Part shown: in pieces, positions 44,609-53,600 of the stretch
Layout: each line of letters opens with the position of its first letter
Position numbering within the stretch: position 1 is the first letter of the stretch
Assembly (NCBI RefSeq): GCF_002741105.1
Contig: NZ_NIQU01000011.1
Span: 62,001-126,000, forward strand
Direction: 5' to 3'
DNA length: 64,000 nt
From: Pseudomonas sediminis
GTDB lineage: Bacteria; Pseudomonadota; Gammaproteobacteria; Pseudomonadales; Pseudomonadaceae
Program-made: the position numbers and the translations under genes
The notes under the pieces: model-generated
What the model was told of the DNA's origin: nothing
The model's database searches: none
What the model saw: only the letters and a program-made list of their open reading frames with translations

Positions 44609-44683
44609 GATGTAACGAGTGGCTGGATGGCCCGGCGCGGTTTAGGCTGACATGACCATGCCATCACACAAGGATGCGAAACC

Positions 44684-45004
44684 ATGAAGACGATTGTGCT
44701 GCTGCTCGCCGCCCTGGCCCTTTGGCAGAACTGGGGCAAGATCGAGCGCTGGATCGACCCGCCCCAGGCGCGTAACGCCAGCGGTGAAGTGGTGCTCTAC
44801 GCCACGCAATGGTGTGGCTACTGCGCCAAGACCCGCGCGCTGTTCGCCGAGGACGGCATCGCCTACCGCGAAGTGAATATCGAGACCGATACCGCCGGCC
44901 GCGCCCAATACCAAGCGCTTGGCGGCCGCGGTGTGCCGGTGATCGACCTGCGCGGGCAGGTCATTCACGGTTACGACGTACGCGCCATCCGCGCCGCCTA
45001 CTGA
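44684..45004 (+). CDS. Membrane-anchored glutaredoxin-like protein
   Basis: 106 aa. A hydrophobic N-terminus (MKTIVLLLAALALWQNW) may be a signal or anchor. The glutaredoxin fold has CGYC (44-47) and GVPVIDLRGQVIHGYD, with the cis-proline intact. If exported, the domain would act in the periplasm, where glutathione-type disulfide exchange is less usual. Confidence 0.85.
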   Translation: MKTIVLLLAALALWQNWGKIERWIDPPQARNASGEVVLYATQWCGYCAKTRALFAEDGIAYREVNIETDTAGRAQYQALGGRGVPVIDLRGQVIHGYDVRAIRAAY

Positions 45005-45022
45005 CAGGCGGCGCAATAGCCC

Positions 45023-45958
45023 TTAACGCGCTTCGATACGGAAGCCCAGGCGCGGGAAGTGCACGTGTACGATGCCGGCACGCTCGTCCTCGCGACGCAG
45101 AATCAGCTCGTCACGCCCGGCATGCAGCAACTCACCCTGCACCGGGTCGACACCATAGTCCACCGCAGCGATGCTCACCGCCTGGCCCGCCTTGAAGCCA
45201 TTGGGGTCGACGAAATCTTCGTTCGGCAGCGCTGCCGGCGTCGCTTCACGCGCCACTGCGATCGCCTGTTCGCTGCTCATCTCGCTCAGCGAGCCATGGC
45301 CAAAGCCGAGCACACGGGCAAGCCAGGCGGCGACTTCCGGGTAATCGTCGACCAGTGGCGCGGTGACCGGCGTGCCGCGCAGGAACCACAAACAGTGAGC
45401 TACGGAAAAATCGGCGAGCGACGCTTCACCGAAAAGGAAATCGCCCTGCCCGCCTTGCAGTTGGCGTTGCAAGGCCCCCATCAGCGCCGGCCATTGATGC
45501 TTGGCCTGCTCCAGCGGCAGACGACTCGCCGTACCGCCGGAAAACAGCGCACCACGATCGGCAGCAAAGGCCTTGGCAAACTCCGGCGGCACCTTGGCGA
45601 AGCGCAGCGCCATCGACTCGGGTTGGAACACCAGCGCCACGGCATGCTGGAACAGCACCGAGTCGGCCCACTGCGCCAGCAGGCTGACATTGAACGCCTG
45701 AGCTTCGGGCAGCAGCGCCGGGGTAGCCTTCTCGGCTTCCAGGCGGCGAGCGATCAGCGCGGTATCGCAATAGATGTCGGCGCCAACCTGCAACACCGGG
45801 GTCTTGCGGTAGCCACCAGTCAGCGCAGTGAGATCGGGCTTGGGCATCAGCGGCGGGATCATCACCGAACGCCAGGACAGTTGCTTGAAGCCCAACATCA
45901 GGCGGGCCTTCTCGGCGAACGGCGAGGTCGGATAGTGATGAAGGATCAACTCATGCAT
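45023..45958 (-). CDS. Glutathione S-transferase family protein
   Basis: 311 aa. The thioredoxin-like N-domain (LILHHYPTSPFAEKARLMLGF, YRKTPVLQVGADIYCDTALIARRLE) is followed by the helical C-domain. An extra C-terminal domain (about 230-311) of beta character, ending in VHVHFPRLGFRIEAR, lengthens it beyond the usual 200-230 aa. The substrate is unknown. It converges with the glutaredoxin gene. Confidence 0.86.
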   Translation of the reverse strand: MHELILHHYPTSPFAEKARLMLGFKQLSWRSVMIPPLMPKPDLTALTGGYRKTPVLQVGADIYCDTALIARRLEAEKATPALLPEAQAFNVSLLAQWADSVLFQHAVALVFQPESMALRFAKVPPEFAKAFAADRGALFSGGTASRLPLEQAKHQWPALMGALQRQLQGGQGDFLFGEASLADFSVAHCLWFLRGTPVTAPLVDDYPEVAAWLARVLGFGHGSLSEMSSEQAIAVAREATPAALPNEDFVDPNGFKAGQAVSIAAVDYGVDPVQGELLHAGRDELILRREDERAGIVHVHFPRLGFRIEAR

Positions 45959-46020
45959 GGCGCGCTCCGCGTCGGATCAAAGTCCTCAGCTTACCCGCGC
46001 GGCACATACACGCAACCGCC

Positions 46021-46302
46021 TCAGGCTGATGAGCCACCATCAACGGCCAGAATGAGCGCTTCTTTGGCACTTTTGCTCAGGCGCTTGATCGCCCGTTCAC
46101 GGCGCAATGCATCGCCCTTGCCGGCACAGGCTTCGATATAGGCCAACGCGAGCGCCGGGCTGGTATGGAAGAAGCGAGCGCCCTTGCCACTCTGGTGCTG
46201 GGCGAAACGCCGCTGCGGATCATCGCTGATGCCGCAATACAGCGCGCCATTGGCGGCGCGCACCAGATAGACGAACCAGGCTTTTTCGACTGCTGCATTC
46301 AT
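46021..46302 (-). CDS. GIY-YIG domain protein (UPF0213 type)
   Basis: 93 aa from the ATG overlapping the pcs stop (ATGA). WFVYLVRAANGALYCGISDDPQRRFAQHQSG is the GIY-YIG pattern, with R and E further on. These stand-alone domains are predicted nucleases or DNA-repair accessories; activity is unproven. Confidence 0.88.
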   Translation of the reverse strand: MNAAVEKAWFVYLVRAANGALYCGISDDPQRRFAQHQSGKGARFFHTSPALALAYIEACAGKGDALRRERAIKRLSKSAKEALILAVDGGSSA

Positions 46303-47018
46303 CCGCGAGCAGGAAACCACTCACGCGCCGAGCGCCACAGGCACATGCCGACGAAGTAGGCTGAAGCCAACCACCAGAGCGCCAGCAGCCAGAACTGACT
46401 GACCGGATACTGCAGAATCAGCAGCGCGCTGGAGAGCATCCAGACAAAGGTCACGAGGATGTTCAGCGGCATGAACTGACGCACGCGGAACGGGTGCAGG
46501 AACTTCATCTTGGTCAGGGTCAGGCCGGCCAGCAGGACGATCATGGCCAGGGTGATCCAGGGATGCACGTCGAGGATGTAGAAATACAGCACGACCACGT
46601 TCCACGCCGCCGGGAAGCCGACGAAGTAGTTGTCCTTGCTCTTCATGTTCAGGTTGCAGAAGCAGAACAGCGAGGACAGCAGAATCAGGCCCACGGCGAA
46701 CAGCGGCGTGTAATCCGGCAGCGGAATGAAGCGATAGAGGAATATCGCGGGGATGAATACGTAGGTGAGGTAGTCGATCACCAAGTCGAGGGTCGAGCCG
46801 TCGAAGTGCGGCAGCACACCCTTGACGTCGTAACGCCGCGCCAGCGAACCATCCAGCCCATCGACCAGCAGTGCCAGGCCGAGCCACAACAGGCATTGCT
46901 TGGGTTGGCCGTCGAGTACGGCCAACAATGCCAGGAGGGCGAGGATCACGCCGCTGGCGGTAACGGCGTGGACCCCCCAGGCTTTGGCCTGTTTTACGGC
47001 AACGATCAGTTCGGTCAC
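46299..47018 (-). CDS. pcs: Phosphatidylcholine synthase (CDP-alcohol phosphotransferase)
   Basis: 239 aa from the likely GTG giving VTELIVAVKQAKAWGVHAVTASG; the start is uncertain and could lie upstream. The CDP-alcohol motif DGLDGSLARRYDVKG...D is clear, and seven to eight membrane helices follow. Pcs makes phosphatidylcholine from CDP-diacylglycerol and choline in Pseudomonas. It overlaps the GIY-YIG gene. Confidence 0.88.
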   Translation of the reverse strand: MTELIVAVKQAKAWGVHAVTASGVILALLALLAVLDGQPKQCLLWLGLALLVDGLDGSLARRYDVKGVLPHFDGSTLDLVIDYLTYVFIPAIFLYRFIPLPDYTPLFAVGLILLSSLFCFCNLNMKSKDNYFVGFPAAWNVVVLYFYILDVHPWITLAMIVLLAGLTLTKMKFLHPFRVRQFMPLNILVTFVWMLSSALLILQYPVSQFWLLALWWLASAYFVGMCLWRSAREWFPARG

Positions 47019-47117
47019 GGCAGGTCTCGATTGGCAGTGGAGGTGCGGCACCCGGTGTGCGCACTCTTTATTGAAGGCTAAGACCGGATAGCCTACCACT
47101 GCGTTCATTCGCCCGCC

Positions 47118-47588
47118 TCAGCGCGTACCGCGAAACTGGGCCAGACCACGTGCCGCCTGTCGACGAATGGCGGCCTGAACCGGTGGCGCCCACCCCAGCA
47201 GAAGCCCTTTGCCACCTAGCGCCTGACGTGCCCAGCGCCATAGATCGAAGTGATCGCGATGCTCGACGATCAACCCGTCGCGAAACACGAAGCGCGCCTG
47301 GATGTGGTTGACCACCTGACGACCGGTGGCGCTGAAACGGTAGCTGGCGACCCAGCGCGCACTGCCGGCATGATCGTCGGCATGCACCGAATCGAAGGTC
47401 AACGAGAATCCCTCGGCACGGCTGCACAGCATGCGCCACATATCGCTGGCCTCAGCGCCGTGCAAGTCGACAAAGACTGGGTCGGAGAAACGCACATCTT
47501 CGGCGTAACAGCCAGCCATGGTCTCGGCATCGAGCTTCTGGAAGGCGCTGTAAAAGCGCTGGATCAGATCGGCATTGGGGTGGCTCAT
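47118..47588 (-). CDS. NTF2-like (SnoaL-type) protein
   Basis: 156 aa. The cone-shaped NTF2 pattern is seen: LIQRFYSAFQKLDAETMAGCYAEDVRFSDPVFVDLHG, then strands ending in VEHRDHFDLWRWARQALG. A final tail (GWAPPVQAAIRRQAARG) may pack as a helix. Such proteins bind small ligands or act as isomerases; no substrate can be inferred. Confidence 0.8.
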   Translation of the reverse strand: MSHPNADLIQRFYSAFQKLDAETMAGCYAEDVRFSDPVFVDLHGAEASDMWRMLCSRAEGFSLTFDSVHADDHAGSARWVASYRFSATGRQVVNHIQARFVFRDGLIVEHRDHFDLWRWARQALGGKGLLLGWAPPVQAAIRRQAARGLAQFRGTR

Positions 47589-47614
47589 GAGTCGCTCCTA
47601 CAGGCTTTTAATTA

Positions 47615-47681
47615 CGTAGGGTGCGCTGCGCGCACCGCTTTCACTACGTCGCTCACTGGTGCGCACGGCGCACCCTACACG
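47615..47681. repeat. GTGCGCAC-type palindrome pair
   Basis: CGTAGGGTGCGCTGCGCGCA (47615-47634) and the facing GTGCGCACGGCGCACCCTAC, between the NTF2-like and GlxA genes. The same family flanks rlmF. Confidence 0.8.
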
Positions 47682-47788
47682 TTCGCAAGGATGGTTCACT
47701 CCATTCTGTTCGTCCGGCGGGGACGTGGCGATTGGCTATAAAGACAACTTTGTGTCAATAATCGCCAACCTCAGTCCAGGCCATCGTC

Positions 47789-48730
47789 ATGCTGCGCATT
47801 GCCTTGTACGTCTGCCCACAAACCGTCTGTTCCAGCCTGAGCATGGCGCAGGATGTCTTCAACCTGGCCAATCGCCTGGCCGGCACAGCGCGCTTTCAGC
47901 TACAGCGTTTCAGCCTCGATGGCCAGCCTGTGCAGTTGGATTTCGCGCAGATTCAGGTCGATGGTGGCCTACCGTTGGCCGAGCGGGCCGATCTGCTGAT
48001 CGTGCCAGCCACCGGCAGCGCCATCACCCGTACCCTGGAGAGCAACGCCAAACTGCTGCCCTGGCTGGCCCGACGCGAGCAGCAACAGGTGGCCAGCCTG
48101 TGCAGCAGCGCCTTCCTGCTGGCGGCTGCCGGCCTGCTCGATGGTCGTCAGGCGACTACCCACTGGGCCCTGGCTGACGCCTTCGCCCGGCACTTTCCTC
48201 AGGTTAAACTGCGCAGCGACTTGCTGTTGACCGAGGATGGCCCGTTGTTCTGCTCCGGCGGAGCCCAGGCCGGGCTCGACCTGTGCCTGCACCTGATTGC
48301 CCTGCATGCTGGTGAATGGCTGGCGCAGCAGGTTGCCAGCGCCATGGTGATCGAACGCCAGCGCGGCACGCAGACCCGTTTCGCGCCGCTGCTGCCCAGC
48401 AACGACGATAAAGCCCTTGCCCCGCTGCTGACCTGGCTACGCGAGCACCACGCCGAGGTGATCGATCTCAACCGCCTTGCGCAGCAGGCGCACTGTTCAC
48501 CGCGTACCCTGCTGCGCCGTTTCAAGCAGGCCACCGGGCTGACCCCAGGCGATTACCTGCAACGCCTGCGCATCAGCCTGGCGCAGCAAGCGCTGGCCGG
48601 CTCGGCGCAGTCGCTGGAGCAAGTCGCCAGCCAGGTCGGATTCACGGACCGTGCGACCTTCGCCAAGCGCTTCAAGCAATTGAGCGGGGAAACGCCGGGT
48701 GCCTTCCGCAAGCGCATGCGGCTCAGTTAA
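47789..48730 (+). CDS. GlxA-family AraC regulator
   Basis: 313 aa. The N-terminal DJ-1/PfpI-like domain (about 1-190) has VASLCSSAFLLAAAGLLDGRQATTHW at the nucleophile-elbow position. It is followed by a double helix-turn-helix AraC domain (about 215-313, with RTLLRRFKQATGLTPGDYLQRLRISLA). Such regulators often respond to quaternary amines or amino-acid derivatives. The target is unknown. Confidence 0.88.
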   Translation: MLRIALYVCPQTVCSSLSMAQDVFNLANRLAGTARFQLQRFSLDGQPVQLDFAQIQVDGGLPLAERADLLIVPATGSAITRTLESNAKLLPWLARREQQQVASLCSSAFLLAAAGLLDGRQATTHWALADAFARHFPQVKLRSDLLLTEDGPLFCSGGAQAGLDLCLHLIALHAGEWLAQQVASAMVIERQRGTQTRFAPLLPSNDDKALAPLLTWLREHHAEVIDLNRLAQQAHCSPRTLLRRFKQATGLTPGDYLQRLRISLAQQALAGSAQSLEQVASQVGFTDRATFAKRFKQLSGETPGAFRKRMRLS

Positions 48731-48741
48731 ACCCAGGCAAC

Positions 48742-48769
48742 GAAAAAGGGAGCCCGAAGGCTCCCTGAT
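48742..48769 (-). terminator. Terminator of the aap operon
   Basis: An 8-bp stem (agggagcc/ggctccct) is followed on the minus strand by five Ts. It also faces the GlxA gene. Confidence 0.85.
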
Positions 48770-48787
48770 CGATGGCGCAATGCCGAC

Positions 48788-49549
48788 TCAGTGCAGGATC
48801 TGGCTGAGAAACAGCTTGGTGCGCTCGTTCTGCGGGTTGGTGAAGAAGGCGTTCGGTTCGGCCTCCTCCACGATCTCGCCCTTGTCCATGAAGATCACGC
48901 GGTTGGCCACGGTGCGGGCAAAGCCCATTTCGTGGGTCACGCAGAGCATGGTCATGCCGTCTTCGGCCAGACCGATCATGGTGTCGAGCACCTCTTTCAC
49001 CATTTCCGGGTCGAGGGCCGAAGTCGGCTCGTCGAACAGCATGATCTTCGGCTTCATGCACAGCGCGCGGGCAATCGCCACTCGCTGCTGCTGACCACCG
49101 GAGAGTTGGCCCGGAAACTTGTTGGCCTGCTCAGGGATGCGCACGCGCTCGAGAAAGTGCATGGCAATTTCCTCGGCCTGGCGCTTGGGCATCTTGCGTA
49201 CCCACATCGGTGCCAGGGTGCAGTTCTGCAGCACGGTGAGGTGCGGGAACAGGTTGAAGTGCTGGAACACCATGCCCACTTCGCGGCGAATCGCCTCGAT
49301 GTGCTTGAGGTCGCTGGTCAGCTCGGTGCCATCGACCACGATGCGCCCCTGCTGGTGTTCTTCCAGGCGGTTGATGCAGCGGATGGTGGTGGACTTGCCC
49401 GAGCCGGACGGGCCGCAGAGCACGATACGCTCGCCCTGCTGCACGCTCAGGTTGATGTCCTTGAGCACATGGAACTGGCCGTACCACTTGTTCACACCCT
49501 GCAGCAGGATCATCGGCTCGGCGCTGGGTTGTTTGATTGCTTCACTCAT
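48788..49549 (-). CDS. aapP: Polar amino-acid ABC transporter ATPase
   Basis: 253 aa. Walker A GPSGSGKS (46-53), signature LSGGQQQR, Walker B IMLFDEPTSALDP and the switch histidine (CVTHEMGFA) are intact. It is the ATPase of the transporter encoded by the three genes upstream. It is separated from aapM by 156 bp with a palindromic repeat, so its level may be set apart. Confidence 0.93.
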   Translation of the reverse strand: MSEAIKQPSAEPMILLQGVNKWYGQFHVLKDINLSVQQGERIVLCGPSGSGKSTTIRCINRLEEHQQGRIVVDGTELTSDLKHIEAIRREVGMVFQHFNLFPHLTVLQNCTLAPMWVRKMPKRQAEEIAMHFLERVRIPEQANKFPGQLSGGQQQRVAIARALCMKPKIMLFDEPTSALDPEMVKEVLDTMIGLAEDGMTMLCVTHEMGFARTVANRVIFMDKGEIVEEAEPNAFFTNPQNERTKLFLSQILH

Positions 49550-49584
49550 GACTAACTCCTCTTGAGGGGCTCGATTCAGGATTT

Positions 49585-49690
49585 AGCGAGCTAGAGCCAG
49601 GCAAGGCGAAAACATTCGAGGGAGCGCAATGTACGGCTGTACATGAGCACCCCGAGAGTGTTTTCAACGCCGCCTGGCCGACGCGCAGCA
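49585..49690. repeat. Palindromic repeat, family B
   Basis: The ends GCCAGGCAAGGCGAAAAC and GTTTTCAACGCCGCCTGGC are inverted. The middle holds atgtacggctgtacatgagca. It shares a spaced motif with the family A elements (see findings). Confidence 0.75.
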
Positions 49691-49705
49691 AATACTGATC
49701 AGCTC

Positions 49706-50803
49706 CTAACGCTTGTGGCCGGTATCCAGTTTTCGCTCGAGATGCAGCGAATAGCGGGACATGCCGAAACAGAAAATCCAGAAGATCAGCGCGGCGAACA
49801 CGTAGCCCTCGGTGGCCATGCCCAGCCACGCCGGGTCGGTGGTCGCCTGCTTGATGCTGTTGAGCAGATCGAACAGGCCGATGATGATCACCAGGCTGGT
49901 GTCCTTGAACAGGGCGATGAAGACGTTGACGATGCCCGGAATCACCAGCTTCAGCGCCTGCGGCAGGATCACCAGGCCCATCATCCGCCAGTAGCCCAGG
50001 CCCATGGCCGCAGCGGCTTCGTACTGGCCCTTGGGAATGGCCTGCAAGCCACCACGGACCACTTCGGCGATGTAGGCGGACTGGAACAGGATCACCCCGA
50101 TCAGCGCACGCATCAGCTTGTCGAAATGCATGCCTTCGGGCAGGAACAGCGGCAACATCACCGACGACATGAACAGCACGGTGATCAACGGCACACCGCG
50201 CCAGAACTCGATGAAGGTGACGCAGATGACCTTGATCGCCGGCAGGTTGGAGCGTCGCCCCAGCGCCAGCAGGATGCCCAGCGGCAACGCACCGGTGATG
50301 CCGACAGCAGCGATCACCAAGGTCAGCATCAGGCCGCCCCAACGGCTGGTGGAAACCACGTCCAGGCCGAATACACCACCGTGCAGCAGGGTCCAGGCGA
50401 TGAACGGATAGATCGCCAGGAAAGCCAGACCGTACACCGCCTTGCGCGGCATCTGCGGCACGAACAGCGGCGCCATGCCGATGATCGCCAGCCACAGAGT
50501 GGCATCCACACGCCAGCGCAGCTCGGTCGGGTAGAAGCCGTACATGAACTGACCGAAGCGCTGCTGGATGAACACCCAGCACGCCCCTTCCTTGGTGCAG
50601 TCGGCGCGGGTGCTGCCGACCCAGTTGGCATCGATGATCGCCCACTGCAGCAGCGGCGGCACGATCAACCAGATCAGGTACAGCGCAAAAACGGTCAACA
50701 GGCTGTTGAACCAGTTGGAAAACAGGTTGGCCTTGAGCCAGCCCACCACACCGACGCTCATGCGCGGTGGCGGCAGGTCCGGTTTGAATGTATGAGTCTG
50801 CAT
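49706..50803 (-). CDS. aapM: Amino-acid ABC transporter permease (AapM type)
   Basis: 365 aa. About eight membrane helices, with the EAA loop containing EVVRGGLQAIPKGQYEAAAAMGLGYWRMMGLVILPQALK. The N-terminal part (VGVVGWLKANLFSNWFNSLLTVFAL) is the AapM layout with a longer periplasmic loop. It pairs with AapQ. Confidence 0.92.
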   Translation of the reverse strand: MQTHTFKPDLPPPRMSVGVVGWLKANLFSNWFNSLLTVFALYLIWLIVPPLLQWAIIDANWVGSTRADCTKEGACWVFIQQRFGQFMYGFYPTELRWRVDATLWLAIIGMAPLFVPQMPRKAVYGLAFLAIYPFIAWTLLHGGVFGLDVVSTSRWGGLMLTLVIAAVGITGALPLGILLALGRRSNLPAIKVICVTFIEFWRGVPLITVLFMSSVMLPLFLPEGMHFDKLMRALIGVILFQSAYIAEVVRGGLQAIPKGQYEAAAAMGLGYWRMMGLVILPQALKLVIPGIVNVFIALFKDTSLVIIIGLFDLLNSIKQATTDPAWLGMATEGYVFAALIFWIFCFGMSRYSLHLERKLDTGHKR

Positions 50804-50812
50804 GGCTGCTCC

Positions 50813-51997
50813 TTACCGCTCAGTCAGCGCGATGCGCTTGTTGTACCAGTTCATCAGCAGGGAAATGCTGATGCTGATCGCCAGATACACGCTCATGGTG
50901 ATGGCGATCACCTCGATGGCCTGGCCGGTCTGGTTGAGCACCGTGCCGGCGAACAGCGACACCATGTCCGGATAGCCGATACCGGCAGCCAGGGACGAGT
51001 TCTTCGCCAGGTTGAGGTACTGACTGGTCAGCGGCGGAATGATCACGCGCAGCGCCTGCGGGATGATCACCAGACGCAGAGTGACGCCCGGACGCAAACC
51101 CAGCGAGCGCGCTGCTTCGGTCTGACCATGGCTGACCGCCATGATCCCGGAGCGCACGTTCTCGGCGATGAATGCCGCCGTGTAGATGGTCAATGCCAGG
51201 GTCAGCGCCATCAGCTCGGGGATCATCACCCAGCCGCCACGGAAGTTGAAACCGGTCAGCTCCGGCACACTCCACACCAGCGGATTGCCCGCGACCAGCG
51301 CGGTCAGGCCGGGAATCACCACGATCAGCGCCAGCGATGTCCACAGCAGCGGGAAGATCTGGCCAGTGGCTTCACGGCGTTTCTTGGCCCAGCGCCCAAG
51401 GGCGATGATGCCGACGATGGTCGCTAGCAGCACCACGGCGAACAGACCGAAGCTCTCCGAAGGACTCGGCGCCGGCATGTACAGACCACGGCTGTTGAGG
51501 AAGAAGACTTCACCCACGTCCAGGCTTTGCCGAGGACCAGGCAGGGCAAGGAAGACCGCGAAATACCAAAAGAGGATCTGCAGCAACGGCGGAATGTTGC
51601 GGAAGATCTCGATGTAAACGGTGGCCAGCTTGCTGATCAGCCAGTTAGGCGACAGCCGCGCCACACCCAGCAGGAAGCCAAGGATGGAGGCCAGCACGAT
51701 ACCGATGAAAGACACCAGCAGGGTATTGAGCAAGCCAACCAGAAACACACGGGCGTAGCTGTCGCTTTCCGTGTAGTCGATCAGGTGCTGGGCAATACCG
51801 AAACCGGCGCTGTTATTGAGAAAAGCGAAGCCGGAAATAATCCCGCGCTTCTCCAAGTTGGCCTGGGTGTTCTGGAAGAGAAACCAGCCGAGCGCCACAA
51901 CGGCGACAACGGCAATGATCTGGAAAGCCCAAGCGCGCACCTGCGGATCGTTCAGAAGCGATCCTCGCGGGCGCGGGGCATTAGCAGTCGTTTGCAT
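50813..51997 (-). CDS. aapQ: Amino-acid ABC transporter permease (AapQ type)
   Basis: 394 aa from the ATG giving MQTTANAPRPRG, with an AGGG site. The EAA loop (NVRSGIMAVSHGQTEAARSLGLRPGVTLRLVIIPQALRVIIPPL) is intact. It ends 9 bp before aapM. Like AapM it is longer than ordinary permeases, because of additional helices. Confidence 0.92.
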   Translation of the reverse strand: MQTTANAPRPRGSLLNDPQVRAWAFQIIAVVAVVALGWFLFQNTQANLEKRGIISGFAFLNNSAGFGIAQHLIDYTESDSYARVFLVGLLNTLLVSFIGIVLASILGFLLGVARLSPNWLISKLATVYIEIFRNIPPLLQILFWYFAVFLALPGPRQSLDVGEVFFLNSRGLYMPAPSPSESFGLFAVVLLATIVGIIALGRWAKKRREATGQIFPLLWTSLALIVVIPGLTALVAGNPLVWSVPELTGFNFRGGWVMIPELMALTLALTIYTAAFIAENVRSGIMAVSHGQTEAARSLGLRPGVTLRLVIIPQALRVIIPPLTSQYLNLAKNSSLAAGIGYPDMVSLFAGTVLNQTGQAIEVIAITMSVYLAISISISLLMNWYNKRIALTER

Positions 51998-52094
51998 AAC
52001 AACCCTCATGGAAGCCCCGGCCGCACGCAAGCCGGCCGGAGTTCACGTAATCGGAAACGACAGCGGCAGGCGCTAGGCCTGCCGCTGTGGACGG

Positions 52095-53123
52095 TCAACG
52101 CACCGGCGGTGCGTACTGCAGACCACCCTTGTTCCACAGGGCGTTGAGACCACGCTCGATCTTCAGCTCGCTGCCGGCGCCAACGTTACGGTCGAAGGAC
52201 TCGCCGTAGTTACCGACTTGCTTGACGATCTGTACTGCCCAGTCTTTCGGCAGCTTGAGGTCTTTGCCGAATTCACCTTCAGTACCCAGCAGACGTGCTA
52301 CGTCCGGGTTCTTGGTGTCTTTGGCAGTGGCTTCGACGTTGGCCGAGGTCACACCCAGCTCTTCGGCGTTGACCATGGCGAACAGGGTCCAGCGCACGAT
52401 GTCGAACCACTCCTCGTCACCCTGGCGCACGACCGGGCCCAGAGGTTCCTTGGAGATGACTTCCGGCAGCACGACATAGTCGTCCGGGTTGGCCAGCTTG
52501 ATGCGCTGTGCGTACAGCTGCGACTGGTCGGAGGTCAGCACGTCGCAACGGCCAGCTTCGACCGACTTGGCGCTCTCGTCAGAGGTATCGTAGGTGATGG
52601 GGGTGTACTTCATGCCGTTGGCACGGAAGTAGTCGGAGAGGTTCAGCTCGGTGGTGGTACCGGCCTGGATGCAGACGGTAGCCCCGTCCAGTTCCTTGGC
52701 GCTGGAAACGCCCAGCTTCTTGTTCACCAAAAAGCCCTGGCCGTCGTAGTAGTTGGTGCCAGTGAAGTTCAGACCCAGTGCGGCGTCGCGCGAGCTGGTC
52801 CAGGTGGTGTTACGCGACAGGATGTCGACTTCGCCGGATTGCAGCGCGGTGAAGCGCTCCTTGGCGGTCAGCGGGCTGTACTTGACCTTGGTCGCGTCGC
52901 CGAAAACCGCGGCTGCAACAGCGCGGCAGACGTCAACGTCGAGACCCAGGTAGTTGCCTTTTTCATCGGCGTAGGAGAAGCCAGGCAGACCGTCGCTGAT
53001 ACCGCACTGCACGAAGCCTTTCTTCTGCACTGCATCCAGGGTGGCGCCTGCCTGAGCAAAGCCACTGACACCGAGCACAGCTGCGGTGGTCAGCACAGCC
53101 AGGGTGGATTTCACCATCTTCAT
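52095..53123 (-). CDS. aapJ: Amino-acid ABC transporter periplasmic binding protein (AapJ type)
   Basis: 342 aa from the ATG giving MKMVKSTLAVLTTAAVLGVSGFAQA, a signal peptide, with GGAGG upstream. The mature protein starts GATLDAVQKKGFVQCGISDGLPGFSYADEKGNYLGLDVDVCRAVAAAVFGD, the AapJ/BztA pattern for general L-amino-acid uptake. It is the first gene of the operon. Confidence 0.94.
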   Translation of the reverse strand: MKMVKSTLAVLTTAAVLGVSGFAQAGATLDAVQKKGFVQCGISDGLPGFSYADEKGNYLGLDVDVCRAVAAAVFGDATKVKYSPLTAKERFTALQSGEVDILSRNTTWTSSRDAALGLNFTGTNYYDGQGFLVNKKLGVSSAKELDGATVCIQAGTTTELNLSDYFRANGMKYTPITYDTSDESAKSVEAGRCDVLTSDQSQLYAQRIKLANPDDYVVLPEVISKEPLGPVVRQGDEEWFDIVRWTLFAMVNAEELGVTSANVEATAKDTKNPDVARLLGTEGEFGKDLKLPKDWAVQIVKQVGNYGESFDRNVGAGSELKIERGLNALWNKGGLQYAPPVR

Positions 53124-53600
53124 CAAAAACCTCCAGTTGCTCTTGTTGTGTTGGAGTCTCCGTCCGCCTTCCCCACCCTTTTGAGGCACGCGATCCGCTG
53201 GCAGCAACGGTATCGACGAGAAGTTCGAACGTCAGGCGGGAGTCTAGTCGGCTTTACCCTCTGCTGGCCAACTGCTCCCACCCTGCCCATTGGTTGAACG
53301 GGCCAGAGACGGATCGTCATCCGTCTGAGCGATCGATCGCCCTGACGGTCTATTAGGAACCCCACACAGCAGATTCCTGCCTGTTGAGCGGTGCGCAGTG
53401 GCACAGTGTTACCGTTACCGCACCGCGTCGTCAGTTCAGATGAGCCTTAGCAAGCCCCGTACCAGCACATGGCAAATGGCCGGATATTGGAGGGTCAAGG
53501 GCAAAAGATTCACCCGTGCGACAACTTATTCACAGATTAGCCAAGCCTTGAACAGGGCGCCGCCCCAAATTAAGGCGCCCGCACCACACTGGAGCTACCA
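53124..53600. other. Intergenic region between aapJ and the esterase
   Basis: 477 bp without a convincing gene. It must hold the aapJ promoter (minus strand) and the esterase promoter. No sigma-54 site or riboswitch was recognised. Confidence 0.4.

Noticed and set aside
49585..49690. Promoter or attenuator specific to aapP
   Set aside because: The sequence has the layout of a dispersed palindromic repeat; a regulatory role is possible but not shown.
53398..53415. TGGCAC motif as a sigma-54 promoter for the esterase
   Set aside because: The -12 element TTGC is absent at the right spacing.
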